From Streptomyces formicae (GTDB lineage Bacteria > Actinomycetota > Actinomycetes > Streptomycetales > Streptomycetaceae), in the NCBI RefSeq assembly GCF_022647665.1, contig NZ_CP071872.1, positions 6,200,001-6,264,000 on the forward strand: a DNA stretch of 64,000 nucleotides, read 5' to 3'. Every line of letters begins with the position of its first letter. Position 1 is the stretch's first letter. This document shows positions 1 through 13,964 of the stretch, piece by piece. Under the pieces are notes generated by a model, which was not told the origin of the DNA, did no database searches, and saw only the letters and a program-made list of their open reading frames with translations. The translations under genes were made by a program, and so were the position numbers.

Positions 1-1
1 C

Positions 2-1040
2 TCATCAGGCGCTCCCGACACGGTGATGCGTGCGAACCACTCGGTCGCCTTCACCGAGACCGACGACGCCGGTTTGGTACCGCCACAACTTGGCGCCCAC
101 CTCGATACTGCGCGCCGTGCGACTGACCGGACGCTGGCCCAGGGAAGCGTCGCCGGCGGACAGCTCGATCTCCTGGAAGAGCGGTTGCTGTTGCTCAGGC
201 AGGAATACCTGTACACGCCTCCGGCGAGGATGCTCGCCCAGCTTCTGCTTGAACTGACCGAGGTGGAAAGTCACTCCACGGAGCGGCAGACGACGTCCGT
301 TCAGATCCGGCTGACCGAGATGACAGCAGTCCTGGCCACGCTCATCGCCGACTCCCTGATGAAGTTGGGCGACGACCGCCGCTCCCGGGGGTGGTACGAA
401 ACAGCCCGGCACGCCGCGGAGGAGAGTGGCAATCTGGAGCTGCGAGCCAGGGTGAGGGCGCAGGCTGCCGTACTACTACGGGCCGCTGAGCGCCGCAGTC
501 TCGCTGGCCCGCGAAGCGCGCCTGATGACGAAGCACCGCCCGTCCGCGACGGCGGCCTTCGCCGCTGCCGCCGAAGCCAGGGCACTCGCCCAACAGGGGA
601 ATGCCGTCGACGCCGAGGCTCGCATCCGCGATGCCCGAACCATCTACGACCGGATGCCGCCCAGCCCGGACGACGACGCCTTTGGCTTCCCCTGGCGCCG
701 CTTCCTGCTGTACCTGAGCGGCACGTACACGGCCCTCGGCCAGGGGTCACGCGCACGCAAGGTGCAGGAGGAAGCACTGGCCCTGTATCCCGCACGTACC
801 GGCATCGACCCCACCCTCCTCCGGCTGGAGGCCGCGATCTGTCTCGCCCATGAGCGCAGCGCCACCGAAGCCTGCCAGCTCGCCGCGCAGACCTACTTAC
901 AGGTTCCCGAGGACCACAGGACTCCGATCATCGGCGCCAGGGCCCGCCGGGTTATCGAAGAGCTTCCTGGGGTCAACGGCCGAACCCGCGCAGCCATGGA
1001 ACTGCGTGAACTCTTGGAGCTGCCTGACGGATCGATGTGA
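2..1040 (+). pseudogene. TPR-type regulator C-terminal region, frameshifted and cut by window edge
   Basis: Two overlapping frames read as one protein. The first (from the window edge to about 470) gives helical text such as LLLELTEVESHSTERQT. The second continues as YYYGPLSAAVSLAREARL and ends at 1040 with LRELLELPDGSM. The join needs a one-base insertion or two-base deletion near 465-471. The content (AREARL, SGTYTALGQGSRARKVQEEAL, RRVIEEL) resembles the TPR half of Streptomyces XRE-type regulators like the one at 13965-15320. The DNA-binding half would lie left of the window because the first frame is open to the edge. A sequencing error cannot be told from a real frameshift here. It sits 33 bp upstream of a kinase-like gene on the same strand. 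Confidence 0.6.
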
Positions 1041-1073
1041 CAGTCCGCACCCTCATCAGACAGCCTTGGCCCC

Positions 1074-1976
1074 ATGACAGCACCAGCGCACACCTACGGC
1101 GGGTACAGCGAGACGGAAATGCGTCACGTTCTCCAGCGTGCCTGCAACGCCGTCGGCCTGGACAGCGAAGGCGCTGAGGTACTCCGCGGGCACACCAACG
1201 CCGTTGTACGCCTCCGCCACGACCCCGTGGTGGTCAAGATCGCCCGCAAGGGTTCCCGCTACGAGGACGTCGAGCGGACAGTGCGCTTCGTCCAGTGGCT
1301 GATGGCCCGCGGCTTCCCTGCCTCGCCCCTCCACGACGTACCACAGCCCGTGATTGCGGACGGCCATTCCATCACCTTCTGGACGTACCTTCCACAGCAC
1401 GACCAGCCGGTGGCTGCCCAGCAACTCGCCGAGCCTCTCCGTGAGTTGCACAACCTGCCGACGCCGCCCATACAGCTCCCCGAGCACGACACGGTTGGGG
1501 CCATCGGCCGGTCGATCGCGGCAGCCCACGCACTGCCCGCATCAACGCAGGCATTCCTCAGTGAGCGTCTTGAACGTCTGACCAAGGAGCTTGACGAGTT
1601 CGACTTCCTGTTCCCCGAAACCGTGATCCAGGGAGACCCCCAGCACCGCAACGCGCTCCATGCCCACCCCAGGGCCGTCCTCTGCGACTGGGACACGATA
1701 AGCCGCGGACGGCGCGAATGGGATCTCGCGACCATCGAGATCCACTGTCGACGGTTCCGGCACGGAGCCGGGCAATACCAGCCGTTCGTCGACGCCTACG
1801 GGTTCGACATCACAACCTGGCCGGGCTTCACCGTGATCCGGGACCTACGTGAGCTGCGAATGATCAGCACGAACGCCCGGAAGATCGCACAGGCACCCCA
1901 CACTCGGAGCGAGGTAGAGCGCCGCATCGAGGGATTGAGCCAGGGGGACACCTCCATGCCGTGGAACATCCTGTAG
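1074..1976 (+). CDS. Aminoglycoside phosphotransferase (APH)-fold kinase-like protein
   Basis: Predicted cytoplasmic kinase-fold protein of 300 aa. An N-lobe with VVVKIARKG (about residues 52-60, candidate ATP-binding lysine) is followed by a C-lobe with IQGDPQHRN (about 184-193), the place of the catalytic HGDxxxxN loop, and LCDWDTISRG (about 201-210), the place of the metal-binding Asp. The catalytic motif has Gln for the usual His, which is tolerated in many family members. The family phosphorylates small molecules such as aminoglycosides, choline or sugars; nothing here identifies the substrate. Start ATG 1074, 33 bp after the frameshifted regulator, so the pair may be cotranscribed. The stop is TAG. 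Confidence 0.75.
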   Translation: MTAPAHTYGGYSETEMRHVLQRACNAVGLDSEGAEVLRGHTNAVVRLRHDPVVVKIARKGSRYEDVERTVRFVQWLMARGFPASPLHDVPQPVIADGHSITFWTYLPQHDQPVAAQQLAEPLRELHNLPTPPIQLPEHDTVGAIGRSIAAAHALPASTQAFLSERLERLTKELDEFDFLFPETVIQGDPQHRNALHAHPRAVLCDWDTISRGRREWDLATIEIHCRRFRHGAGQYQPFVDAYGFDITTWPGFTVIRDLRELRMISTNARKIAQAPHTRSEVERRIEGLSQGDTSMPWNIL

Positions 1977-2086
1977 CGCACTACTTCCTCTAGCGGTGGT
2001 AGAGCCATCTCCAGGACGTCCAGCGGGAGTTCGGTGCGCATGTGGTTCGCGACCTGCCGACCGACGATCATCCGCGAGTACACGTC

Positions 2087-2386
2087 CTACGGCAGCAGCA
2101 GCCAGTCAGCCGCGAGCGCCGCCACCAGCCCCGCGCCCAGCAGCCAGGTCCCCAGCCGGGTGCGGCCGTGGCGGCTCAGCTCGATGACAACTCCGCAGAG
2201 GATCATGGCCAGTCCGTACACCCCGACCACCAGGACGGACGTACGGCTGGCGAGCCGCACCGCCAGCACGGCCGCCAGCGCCACGAGCAGCACGGACGCG
2301 GCGGCGATCCGCAGAATCCGGGCCTGGCGCGGGGTCATGCCCCCGGCGTCCGGGGCCTGAGAGGTCTCCTGGTCTGAAACGGTCAT
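2087..2386 (-). CDS. Small membrane protein of unknown function
   Basis: A 99-aa protein with a polar N-terminus (to about residue 25) followed by three hydrophobic stretches, IAAASVLLVALAAVLAV, VLVVGVYGLAMILCGVVI and LLGAGLVAALAADWLLL, separated by short basic loops (SRHGRTRLG). This suggests a three-pass inner-membrane protein. I do not recognise the family. It is divergent from the TetR gene at 2439 with only 52 bp between the starts, so it is a plausible target of that regulator. Confidence 0.65.
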   Translation of the reverse strand: MTVSDQETSQAPDAGGMTPRQARILRIAAASVLLVALAAVLAVRLASRTSVLVVGVYGLAMILCGVVIELSRHGRTRLGTWLLGAGLVAALAADWLLLP

Positions 2387-2438
2387 GTGCAGGGAGCGTA
2401 ACGGACGTCCCCGAACAGGTGCCCGTTAGGCTGTCCGT

Positions 2439-3194
2439 ATGACGACCGGGGTGCGCCGCAGGATGGGCGTCGAGGAGCGCAGGCAGCAGCTGATCGGAGT
2501 GGCGCTGGAGCTGTTCAGCCACCGCTCCCCCGACGACGTGTCGATCGACGAGATCGCGGCCGCCGCCGGTATCTCCCGCCCGCTCGTCTACCACTACTTC
2601 CCCGGCAAGCAGAGTCTGTACGAGGCGGCGCTGCGGCGCGCGGCGGACGAGCTCGCGGCGCGGTTCGAGGAGGAGCAGGAAGGGCCGCTCGGCGGGCGGC
2701 TGCTGCGGGTCATGAGCCGGTTCTTCGACTTCGTGGACGAGCACGGGCCCGGCTTCTCGGCGCTGATGCGCGGCGGCCCCGCGGTGCCCGCAGGCGGAGC
2801 GTGCCCCATAGGCACGGCGACGACGACCAACGCCATGATCGACGAGGTCAGGCAGGCGGCGTACGAGCAGATCCTGGCCCATCTCGGCATCACCGATCCC
2901 CCCGCCCGGCTGCGGCTGGTCGTGCGGTCCTGGGTGTCGCTCGCCGAGACGACGGCGCTGCTCTGGCTGGACGGCCGGGAGGTTCCCCGCGCCGAGCTGG
3001 AGCTGCAACTGGTGCACGACTTCGTGGCGCTGGTGGCCGTGCCCGCCGCGTACGACGACGGCATGGCCGGCGTGCTGGCGCGGATCCTCGCGGACGAGCC
3101 GGCCGACGGGCCCTTCGGGGAGCTCGTCGGCCGGCTCGTCGCGCTCGCGCCGCCGCAGCCGCCGCCGGTCCGGGTGCCGCAGCAGCGCACCTGA
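2439..3194 (+). CDS. TetR family transcriptional regulator
   Basis: A 251-aa one-component repressor. The N-terminal TetR_N domain is clear: RRQQLIGVALELF (helix 1), VSIDEIAAAAGIS and RPLVYHYFPGKQSLYEAAL (helix-turn-helix, about residues 35-65). The remaining 180 residues are helical ligand-binding domain with no family I can name, ending in a Pro-rich tail. It is divergent from the small membrane protein at 2386, which may be its regulated neighbour, and convergent with the pullulanase gene, 17 bp between the stops. Confidence 0.88.
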   Translation: MTTGVRRRMGVEERRQQLIGVALELFSHRSPDDVSIDEIAAAAGISRPLVYHYFPGKQSLYEAALRRAADELAARFEEEQEGPLGGRLLRVMSRFFDFVDEHGPGFSALMRGGPAVPAGGACPIGTATTTNAMIDEVRQAAYEQILAHLGITDPPARLRLVVRSWVSLAETTALLWLDGREVPRAELELQLVHDFVALVAVPAAYDDGMAGVLARILADEPADGPFGELVGRLVALAPPQPPPVRVPQQRT

Positions 3195-3211
3195 ACGACG
3201 GCCGTCGCCGG

Positions 3212-8521
<5,310 letters not shown>

Positions 8522-8598
8522 AGGGGTTTCTCCTTCGGAGGACGACAGAATCCAGCCCGTCCGGCGTACGGATCCCGGGGAGGGGATGGGAGGGGAAA

Positions 8599-8624
8599 GC
8601 CCCCCGGAGCCAGGCCCGGGGGGC
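8599..8624 (-). terminator. Hairpin terminator after the alpha-amylase gene
   Basis: GCCCCCCGG (8599-8607) pairs perfectly with CCGGGGGGC (8616-8624) across an 8-nt loop, 15 bp beyond the amylase stop and before the pullulanase start. There is no U-tract, as is usual for Streptomyces terminators. Confidence 0.6.
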
Positions 8625-8639
8625 GGGGCGGCAGGCCCC

Positions 8640-10328
8640 TCAGGTGCGGAACGTGTCGTTCAGCACGACCGGCCCGCTCGCCGGCACCGCCGCCGTGCGA
8701 TTCGCGCCGGTCTCCCAGGTGACGTTCCCGGCGGCGTCCTTGCGGAGGTACTTGTACTCGAAGGACGTTCCCGCCGGCAGCGCGACGTCGAGCTTCCAGA
8801 GGGGGTAGCCCGCCGGGTCGAGCTTGAGCGCGCTGCCCGGGCTCCAGTTGCCCAGCGTCGGCTGGTTGCCGGTGACGTAGATGTTCTCGCCGGGCACGGT
8901 CGTGGCGTTGACGCCAAAGGACGCGCCCGTGGCGCTCGTACCGCCACCGCAGCTGTGGGCCCCCGCGTGCAGCGCGACGGCCGTGTTCGGGCCCAGGGTC
9001 CGCGTGAACTGGCCGGAGGAGTTCACCGTGACGCCCGTGCCGGACTGGACGTCGCAGTAGTCCCCTGGGGGCAGCGAGGTCTGGAAGGTGCGGGTCAGTG
9101 CGGAGGACTCGTGGTTGATCGCCACGTACGCCTTGTCGCCGCGCCCGAACGCGATCGCGTCCGCGCCGTTGTCCCACCAGTTGGTGACGGCCTGGCCGCG
9201 CGCGGTGTTGCGGAGGGCGACCATCGAGGAGATCTCGCGCCAGGCGTGCTGGCACTTCCAGCCGTCGCTGTAGCAGGCGTTCACCGTGCCGCCGTTCGGC
9301 GGGCCTGCGTCCTTGTCCGTCCACTCGTAGCCGGAGTGGACGTCTGGGGCGCCGTACGGCCAGGCCAGCATGAAGACGTTCGCCAGCGTGTAGTCGGCGC
9401 CGTTCTTGTAGTTGAGGGTGTCGCCGCCGCGTTCGGTGTCGTGGTTGTCGACGAAGACGGCGGACTGACCGCTCGCCATGTAGCCCCAGCCCTCGCCGTA
9501 GTTCTTCAGGTAGGCGAGGTTCTCGCTGGTGAAGACGCGCTTGAGGTCGCGGGCGTAGCGGAACTCCTGCACGTCGCCGTTGCCGAGGTACTCGCTGGGC
9601 TGGACGGCCTCGCCCGCGCCGTGGATGGCCTCCTGCTTCCAGTACACGCCCGGGTTGGCGAGCTTCGCCTTGATCGCGGCGAGGTCGGCGGCCGGCATGT
9701 GCTTCGCCGCGTCGATGCGGAAGCCGTCGACGCCCAGCGACAGCAGGTCGTTCATGTACGCCGCGATCTTCGTGCGGACGTACTCCTCACCGGTGTCGAG
9801 GTCGGCGAGGCCCACGAGCTCGCAGTTCTGGACGTTGGCGCGGTCCTGGTAGTTGGTGATCTGCGCGGTGCAGTCGTCCATGTCCCAGGAGGAGTAGATG
9901 CCCGGGTAGCCGTACTTCGTGTACGAGGAGCCGCCGGTGCCCGTCCCCGAGCCCGCGGCCATGTGGTTGATGACGGTGTCGGCGACGACCTTGACGCCCG
10001 CGGCGTGGCAGGCGCCGACCATGTTCGCGAACGCGGTGCGGTCGCCGAGCCGGCCCGCGATCCTGTAGCTGACGGGCTGGTACGAGGTCCACCACTGCCC
10101 GCCCTGTATGTGCTCCTGGGGCGGCGAGACCTGGACGTACCCGTAACCAGCCGGGCCGAGCGTGCTGGTGCACGCCTGCGCGACCGAGTCGAAGCGCCAT
10201 TCGAAGAGGACGGCGGTGACGTCCTTCGTGCCGGGCGGCGCCGCCTGCGCGGCTCCCGCCGGCGCGATCACCGCGGCCGCTGCTCCCGCCGCGAGGGCGA
10301 GTGCGGCGGCCAGGGACCTGCTGGCCAT
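8640..10328 (-). CDS. Secreted alpha-amylase with C-terminal CBM20 starch-binding domain
   Basis: A 562-aa extracellular GH13 endo-alpha-1,4-glucanase. Signal peptide is residues 1-30 (ends AAQAA). The catalytic motifs are DTVINH (about 117-122), FRIDAAKH with nucleophile Asp206, QEAIHG with acid Glu233, and VDNHDTER with Asp297. The last 100 residues (from about 460) are a CBM20 domain, with ENIYVTGNQPTLGNWSPG and FEYKYL. The start at 10328 was chosen because AGGAGGA lies 6 bp upstream and the signal peptide begins there; a longer reading to 10619 would run through the promoter region. It is transcribed towards pulA but separated by a terminator. Operator-like GCAAG/CTTGC repeats upstream point to MalR control. 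Confidence 0.93.
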   Translation of the reverse strand: MASRSLAAALALAAGAAAAVIAPAGAAQAAPPGTKDVTAVLFEWRFDSVAQACTSTLGPAGYGYVQVSPPQEHIQGGQWWTSYQPVSYRIAGRLGDRTAFANMVGACHAAGVKVVADTVINHMAAGSGTGTGGSSYTKYGYPGIYSSWDMDDCTAQITNYQDRANVQNCELVGLADLDTGEEYVRTKIAAYMNDLLSLGVDGFRIDAAKHMPAADLAAIKAKLANPGVYWKQEAIHGAGEAVQPSEYLGNGDVQEFRYARDLKRVFTSENLAYLKNYGEGWGYMASGQSAVFVDNHDTERGGDTLNYKNGADYTLANVFMLAWPYGAPDVHSGYEWTDKDAGPPNGGTVNACYSDGWKCQHAWREISSMVALRNTARGQAVTNWWDNGADAIAFGRGDKAYVAINHESSALTRTFQTSLPPGDYCDVQSGTGVTVNSSGQFTRTLGPNTAVALHAGAHSCGGGTSATGASFGVNATTVPGENIYVTGNQPTLGNWSPGSALKLDPAGYPLWKLDVALPAGTSFEYKYLRKDAAGNVTWETGANRTAAVPASGPVVLNDTFRT

Positions 10329-10426
10329 GTGGTTCCTCCTGCGACTCATGGAGGTGGGGTGGGGTGAGGGAGGGTGGGGGTGGGTGGAGATGCGGGGGAT
10401 GCGGGTGGGGATGCGGATTGAATGTT

Positions 10427-10436
10427 CTTGCTGCAA
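10427..10436 (-). promoter_or_regulatory. MalR-type half-site pair upstream of alpha-amylase
   Basis: CTTGCTGCAA (minus strand TTGCAGCAAG), about 100 bp upstream of the amylase start. It pairs a TTGCAG half-site with a GCAAG half-site, the same sequence words found at the malE-aglA control region. Likely binding site of MalR or its paralog; inferred from sequence and family knowledge only. Confidence 0.5.
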
Positions 10437-10530
10437 AACTGAAAACCTCACTGCGCAGGTGACCGTAGGCCCAGACGGTCCATCGGTCAACGGTTTCGAC
10501 ATGTGTGCGACACACGGAAGACATGGGTTC

Positions 10531-10542
10531 GCAAGAACTTGC
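10531..10542 (-). promoter_or_regulatory. Inverted-repeat operator GCAAG-N2-CTTGC
   Basis: GCAAGAACTTGC has 5-bp inverted arms with a 2-bp centre, followed by AG. It is about 200 bp upstream of the amylase start and nearly matches GCAAGGGATTGC at 22079-22090 in the malE-aglA intergenic region. Probable LacI-family (MalR) operator. Confidence 0.5.
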
Positions 10543-10594
10543 AGGCTCTGGTCCGGGCCGCCATGACGCCGGGTCGGTGCTTTCGCCCGGCGGC

Positions 10595-10641
10595 GGGGCC
10601 ACAACACGGACGGGGCCACAACACGGACGGGGCCGCAACGG
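10595..10641. repeat. 17-bp tandem repeat upstream of amylase promoter
   Basis: The unit GGGGCCACAACACGGAC occurs twice in tandem (10595-10611, 10612-10628), followed by a partial third copy GGGGCCGCAACGG. It lies between the glycerophosphodiesterase terminator and the amylase operators. Function unknown. Confidence 0.75.
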
Positions 10642-10645
10642 CGAA

Positions 10646-10673
10646 GGGCCGGCCCGGACGACCGGGCCGGCCC
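10646..10673 (-). terminator. Hairpin terminator after the glycerophosphodiesterase gene
   Basis: A perfect 12-bp stem, GGGCCGGCCCGG (10646-10657) with CCGGGCCGGCCC (10662-10673), and a 4-nt loop ACGA, starting 15 bp beyond the stop codon at 10688. Confidence 0.8.
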
Positions 10674-10687
10674 ACCTGCGCGCGCGT

Positions 10688-11887
10688 TCAGCCGGCGGCG
10701 GGGTACGTGGCCGGCAAGGCCGCGCCGTCACCGGCGAAGGAGACGGTCCCGGCAGCGGTGGAGACGCAGCCGCCAGGCCCGGTGACCGCGGTGCTGCCGT
10801 CGGCCCGCGTCACCGTGCGGCCGAGCAGTCCGTAGCCGTTGTCCGGGTTCACCAGGCAGGCGGTCTCCGCGGTCGCGCCGGCCTGCCACGCGGAGGTGAC
10901 CGGCCGGTCCAGGGCGTCGGCCGCCACGTCCACCTGGTTGGTCTGGAAGCCGTCGACGCCGTTCGCGCGGCCCTGCTGGATCTGTGCGAACTCCTGGTCG
11001 GGGCCCGCGTCGTAGCTGTGCGGCACGGCGATGCCGCACCCGTCGTGGATCGCGGCCAGCCGCGGCGCCGTGAACTTGGCGAGGTCCGAACCGAACGCGA
11101 AGTCCTTGCCCTTGGCCCGGTCGTACAGGGCCGAGGGCTGCTCGGCCCCGTTGAGGTTGTAGTTGAAGAGGGCATCGGGGTCGATGCCCTGGACGGCCGA
11201 GATCAGCGGATCCAGGTTCGTGGAGTACTGCCAGAGCGTGCGGTCCATCAGCCCGGCGTCGGCCACGGCCTGCGCGACCTGCCGGTACGGCTTGCGGTCC
11301 AGCAGGTAGACCTCCTTGAACTCGACGTCGAGACCCGCGCCCACGTGCTCGGCGATGGCCAGCACCTCGGCGAAGGTCAGGTAGCGGGCGGGGTCGTGCG
11401 CGGTGCCGGCCCACTCGCCGGTGGCCGCGTTCCAGCTCTTGAACTCCGCCAGGTTCACCGAGCTGACGGACTGTCCGCCGGGGCCTTCGGCGTCGTGGTA
11501 CGCGACGAGCGTGCCGTCGGACAGCCGGCGGATGTCGATCTCGATCACCGTGGCGCCGAACGCCAGGGCGCTGCGGTACGCCTCGGCGGTCTGCTGCGGG
11601 GCCAGGTTGGTGCCGCCCCGGTGGGCGGAGAGGAACGGCACATCGGCGGGCTCGCCGGGCGCGGTGCCGGGACCCCAGGGCGAGTGGACGGGGGAGGGCA
11701 CACACTCGGCTTCGGCGGCCAGGGCCGACGACGACGAGAGGGGCGAGAGAGCGGTGGCGAGCAGCGCCGCCACGGTCGTACCGGCCGCGGCGAGCAGCGC
11801 ACCCGGTCGCGTGAACCGACGGGCGGCCCGGCGCACGGCGTGGGAGGACGACGAGGATGCGGGCGAGAACTCGTTGAGTATCGTCAC
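10688..11887 (-). CDS. Secreted glycerophosphodiester phosphodiesterase family protein
   Basis: A 399-aa exported hydrolase expected to split glycerophosphodiesters into glycerol-3-phosphate and an alcohol. An N-terminal region with basic residues (AVRRAARRF) and a hydrophobic segment (LLAAAGTTVAALLATAL) forms the signal peptide, cleaved near residue 58. The GDPD barrel begins with FLSAHRGGTNLAPQQT (catalytic His-Arg), then VIEIDIRRLSDG (metal-binding Glu and Asp) and VAYHDAEG (second His). The end of the barrel reads VDGFQTNQVDVAADAL. GTG start at 11887. The gene has its own terminator and no obvious partner; a role in lipid phosphate scavenging is inferred from the family. Confidence 0.85.
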   Translation of the reverse strand: MTILNEFSPASSSSSHAVRRAARRFTRPGALLAAAGTTVAALLATALSPLSSSSALAAEAECVPSPVHSPWGPGTAPGEPADVPFLSAHRGGTNLAPQQTAEAYRSALAFGATVIEIDIRRLSDGTLVAYHDAEGPGGQSVSSVNLAEFKSWNAATGEWAGTAHDPARYLTFAEVLAIAEHVGAGLDVEFKEVYLLDRKPYRQVAQAVADAGLMDRTLWQYSTNLDPLISAVQGIDPDALFNYNLNGAEQPSALYDRAKGKDFAFGSDLAKFTAPRLAAIHDGCGIAVPHSYDAGPDQEFAQIQQGRANGVDGFQTNQVDVAADALDRPVTSAWQAGATAETACLVNPDNGYGLLGRTVTRADGSTAVTGPGGCVSTAAGTVSFAGDGAALPATYPAAG

Positions 11888-12022
11888 CCCTCACAAGTAG
11901 CGCCGGTTCGTTGCGCGTTGGGCAACGAACGACCAGCAGCCGGCCAAGTGCCGGATACGCGAGGGGGGGAGCCGAGGCATCAGGGAGCCGAAGTACTGGC
12001 GGGCCGTCACGCCGCCGCCCGC

Positions 12023-12685
12023 TCAATCCTTGACGGCGCGAACGATCAGCGTGCCGATGTAGCCAGGCTCGGGAGCGTCGAGTACGCGAGCTTCCGCAGT
12101 ACCGAACCCGGCCGACAACAGGAAGTCCTGCCACGCCTCGGGCGTGTAGCTGTAACGGTAGGCGTACATCGCCGGGCCCGCGAATCCCCCCTTGTACATG
12201 CCCTGGGGTCCGTACGCACCAGGGATGGCGGGAGGCTGGGAGAAGGCGAAGACCCCACCGGGAGTCAGTGCGCGGATGACGAGCGGGAAAAGCCGTTCCG
12301 GGTCCGCGAACCAGACAGCGCCGAAGATCGAGTAGACCGCGTCATACGTCTCAGCGCCGGCGGCGAGGTGCTCGAGGACTTCGGCACATGTGAACTGCGC
12401 CCCGCGAGGCCCCCACCGCTCGGCAGCGTTCTTCACCGCCACGGGTGACAGATCGACACCGGTGACCTTCACACCCCGCTGTGCCAGGTGAGCGAGATGC
12501 CGTCCGGTTCCACATCCGATCTCCAGTGCGGTCTCCGGGGCGCCGAGGAGTTCGGGGCCGGGGCCGTGACCGGCGTACTGGGTCCAATGGAAGTCCGGCT
12601 CCGCGTCGGACAGGTCCTTCCATGCGCTCTCTGCGAAGGTGTCCCACAGAGTGCGTTCATGATCATAGTTGTGTGGAGCCGTCAA
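12023..12685 (-). CDS. Class I SAM-dependent methyltransferase
   Basis: A 220-aa cytoplasmic methyltransferase. Motif I is ALEIGCGTGRHL (about residues 53-64), followed by VTGVDLSPVAVKNAAERWG (motif II acidic residue) and the later FAFSQPPAIPGAYG and AYRYSYTPEAWQDFLLSAGF segments typical of the fold. The substrate cannot be read from the sequence. It is the last gene of a leftward set, 78 bp after the Cys-tail protein at 12764-13276, so a role in modifying that protein or a product of the set is possible but unproven. Confidence 0.85.
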   Translation of the reverse strand: MTAPHNYDHERTLWDTFAESAWKDLSDAEPDFHWTQYAGHGPGPELLGAPETALEIGCGTGRHLAHLAQRGVKVTGVDLSPVAVKNAAERWGPRGAQFTCAEVLEHLAAGAETYDAVYSIFGAVWFADPERLFPLVIRALTPGGVFAFSQPPAIPGAYGPQGMYKGGFAGPAMYAYRYSYTPEAWQDFLLSAGFGTAEARVLDAPEPGYIGTLIVRAVKD

Positions 12686-12763
12686 CGGACTTTCCTCATC
12701 CGGCAGTCGGAGCGCGGTTGCCCCCGCCCTGGGAACCAGCCGGGGGCGCCCACGATAGACCCG

Positions 12764-13276
12764 TCAGTGGCTGTCGGGGACCTTGTTGTCACACGGCGAG
12801 CAGTTCGCACCGTCCATGTCCCACAGCTCTTCGTCGGCGTCGAAGCCGTTGGCACGGATGACGTCCGCCGTCCGAAGGCACAAGCCGTCACTTCGGCGCT
12901 GAATCAGCGGGGCATGGTGCTTGTACCGACCCCCGTTGTAGACGTCGCAGAAGGCGAAATAGACGGGCGTGTCGAGGATGACCTGATGCACGCCGATGTC
13001 CACGAGCTTCCCGACTCCCAGATGAACGTCCGGGCGCTCCATGGCCGTGATCAGGTACGCGACTGCGTTGTCCAGGATGCGCTCCGCCATGTTCCGGACC
13101 ATGACGTTGTCACGCATCATGAGCCTGATCTCGCGTTCGAAGAGATCGACACCGTCGGAGCCGGGGCTCTCGAGGATGTTGTACGTGCATTCCTTGACGC
13201 GCGGCCGCACCGCGTCGAGCAGCGCGCGAGGGTTGCGTGTGGCCGTGGCCGTATGCCTTTCGAGCGTGACTGTCAT
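12764..13276 (-). CDS. GRDP-like protein with short Cys-containing C-terminal tail
   Basis: A 170-aa protein. The core IGVHQVILDTPVYFAFCDVY (about 93-112), followed by RYKHHAPLI, resembles the conserved VDxGWHxFILxTxxYxxFC and GxFIHHxP signature of the glycine-rich-domain (GRDP/DUF1399-like) family; the match is from memory and not searched. The C-terminus is acidic, then ends NCSPCDNKVPDSH (158-170) with a CxxC, which looks like a detachable tail. Start ATG 13276 (GAGGAG upstream) overlaps the stop of the preceding gene as ATGA, so translation is probably coupled. Function unknown; a metal-binding or modified-tail role is speculation. Confidence 0.7.
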   Translation of the reverse strand: MTVTLERHTATATRNPRALLDAVRPRVKECTYNILESPGSDGVDLFEREIRLMMRDNVMVRNMAERILDNAVAYLITAMERPDVHLGVGKLVDIGVHQVILDTPVYFAFCDVYNGGRYKHHAPLIQRRSDGLCLRTADVIRANGFDADEELWDMDGANCSPCDNKVPDSH

Positions 13277-13677
13277 GAGGTGGTACTCCTCTCGGCTGGT
13301 TGGCTCGTGTGGGTTCGGATACCGAGTGCCCGCGAGGTAGGGGAGCCGTTGCACTCTCCGTCCTCGTCCTTGACCGTGTCGGCGTCTTCGTCGCCGGGCG
13401 CGGGCAGGCGCGCGCCTCGGGACCTTGCCAGGCGCACGACATCGCGCAGTGATTCGGTCAACCGGCATGCCAGGAAGTGCAGCTGCGTCTGAGTGGCCTC
13501 CCGGTCAGCCAGCAGGTCGGAGGCGTGATCCAGCAGATCGACCGCCATGCCGATTTGCACTGACTCCACGTTGTCGGCGACCCGGGACAGATATCCCGTC
13601 CCGTCGCCAGCCAGATAGCACGGCTTCCCTTCCGGGCCCGACCACGGGAGGAGCCGCAGACCACTGATGATGTCCAT
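13273..13677 (-). CDS. Conserved Streptomyces protein of unknown function
   Basis: A 134-aa soluble protein. The N-terminal half, with LRLLPWSGPEGKPCYLAGDG and YLSRVADNVESVQIGMAVDL, looks conserved in the genus as I remember similar sequences beside XRE regulators, but I cannot name the family. The middle is helical (LLDHASDLLADREATQTQLHFL) and the last 40 residues are acidic and low complexity. It overlaps the following gene by 4 bp (ATGA) and starts 4 bp after a 21-codon ORF, so the three appear to be one translational unit under the divergent promoter region at 13748-13964. Confidence 0.65.
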   Translation of the reverse strand: MDIISGLRLLPWSGPEGKPCYLAGDGTGYLSRVADNVESVQIGMAVDLLDHASDLLADREATQTQLHFLACRLTESLRDVVRLARSRGARLPAPGDEDADTVKDEDGECNGSPTSRALGIRTHTSQPAERSTTS

Positions 13678-13681
13678 CGGG

Positions 13682-13747
13682 TCACCACCCCAGGGCGGGT
13701 GACGTAGCCGTCACCCATTCGAGGGCACGGCGGATAGACTCTTGCAC
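13682..13747 (-). CDS. 21-codon small ORF leading the operon
   Basis: A GTG start at 13747 preceded by AAGGAG seven bases upstream, then a 21-residue peptide (MQESIRRALEWV... ending ALGW) and TGA at 13684-13682. The next gene starts only 4 bp later. The strong ribosome site and tight spacing favour real translation, either as a leader peptide or as a micro-protein with an amphipathic helix. It is too short for homology by eye. Alternative: a non-functional start upstream of the true gene at 13677. Confidence 0.5.
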   Translation of the reverse strand: MQESIRRALEWVTATSPALGW

Positions 13748-13964
13748 GTCGACGCTCCTTGTCAGCGTTGGCCTCGCCCCCGGACGGTCGCCTCCGTCGC
13801 GGGGGTCTCGGCGTTTCACACCGAGTGGCCCCGTCAGCCTCAGGCGGTCTGCGCTGTGGGCGTTTCGGGGTGTGTCGACAAGTGAACCGTCAGCTACGCA
13901 GAGTGGGTACCGTGTAGCCGAGGCCAAGCGGTATACGCGGTTTACATCTCCGGGACGGAGGAAC

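Noticed and set aside
10329..10619. 97-codon N-terminal extension of the alpha-amylase
   Set aside because: It would place the signal peptide inside the protein and run through the promoter; AGGAGGA precedes 10328.
12686..12763. Hidden gene or terminator between the Cys-tail gene and the methyltransferase
   Set aside because: No start with a ribosome site and no strong hairpin in the 78 bp.
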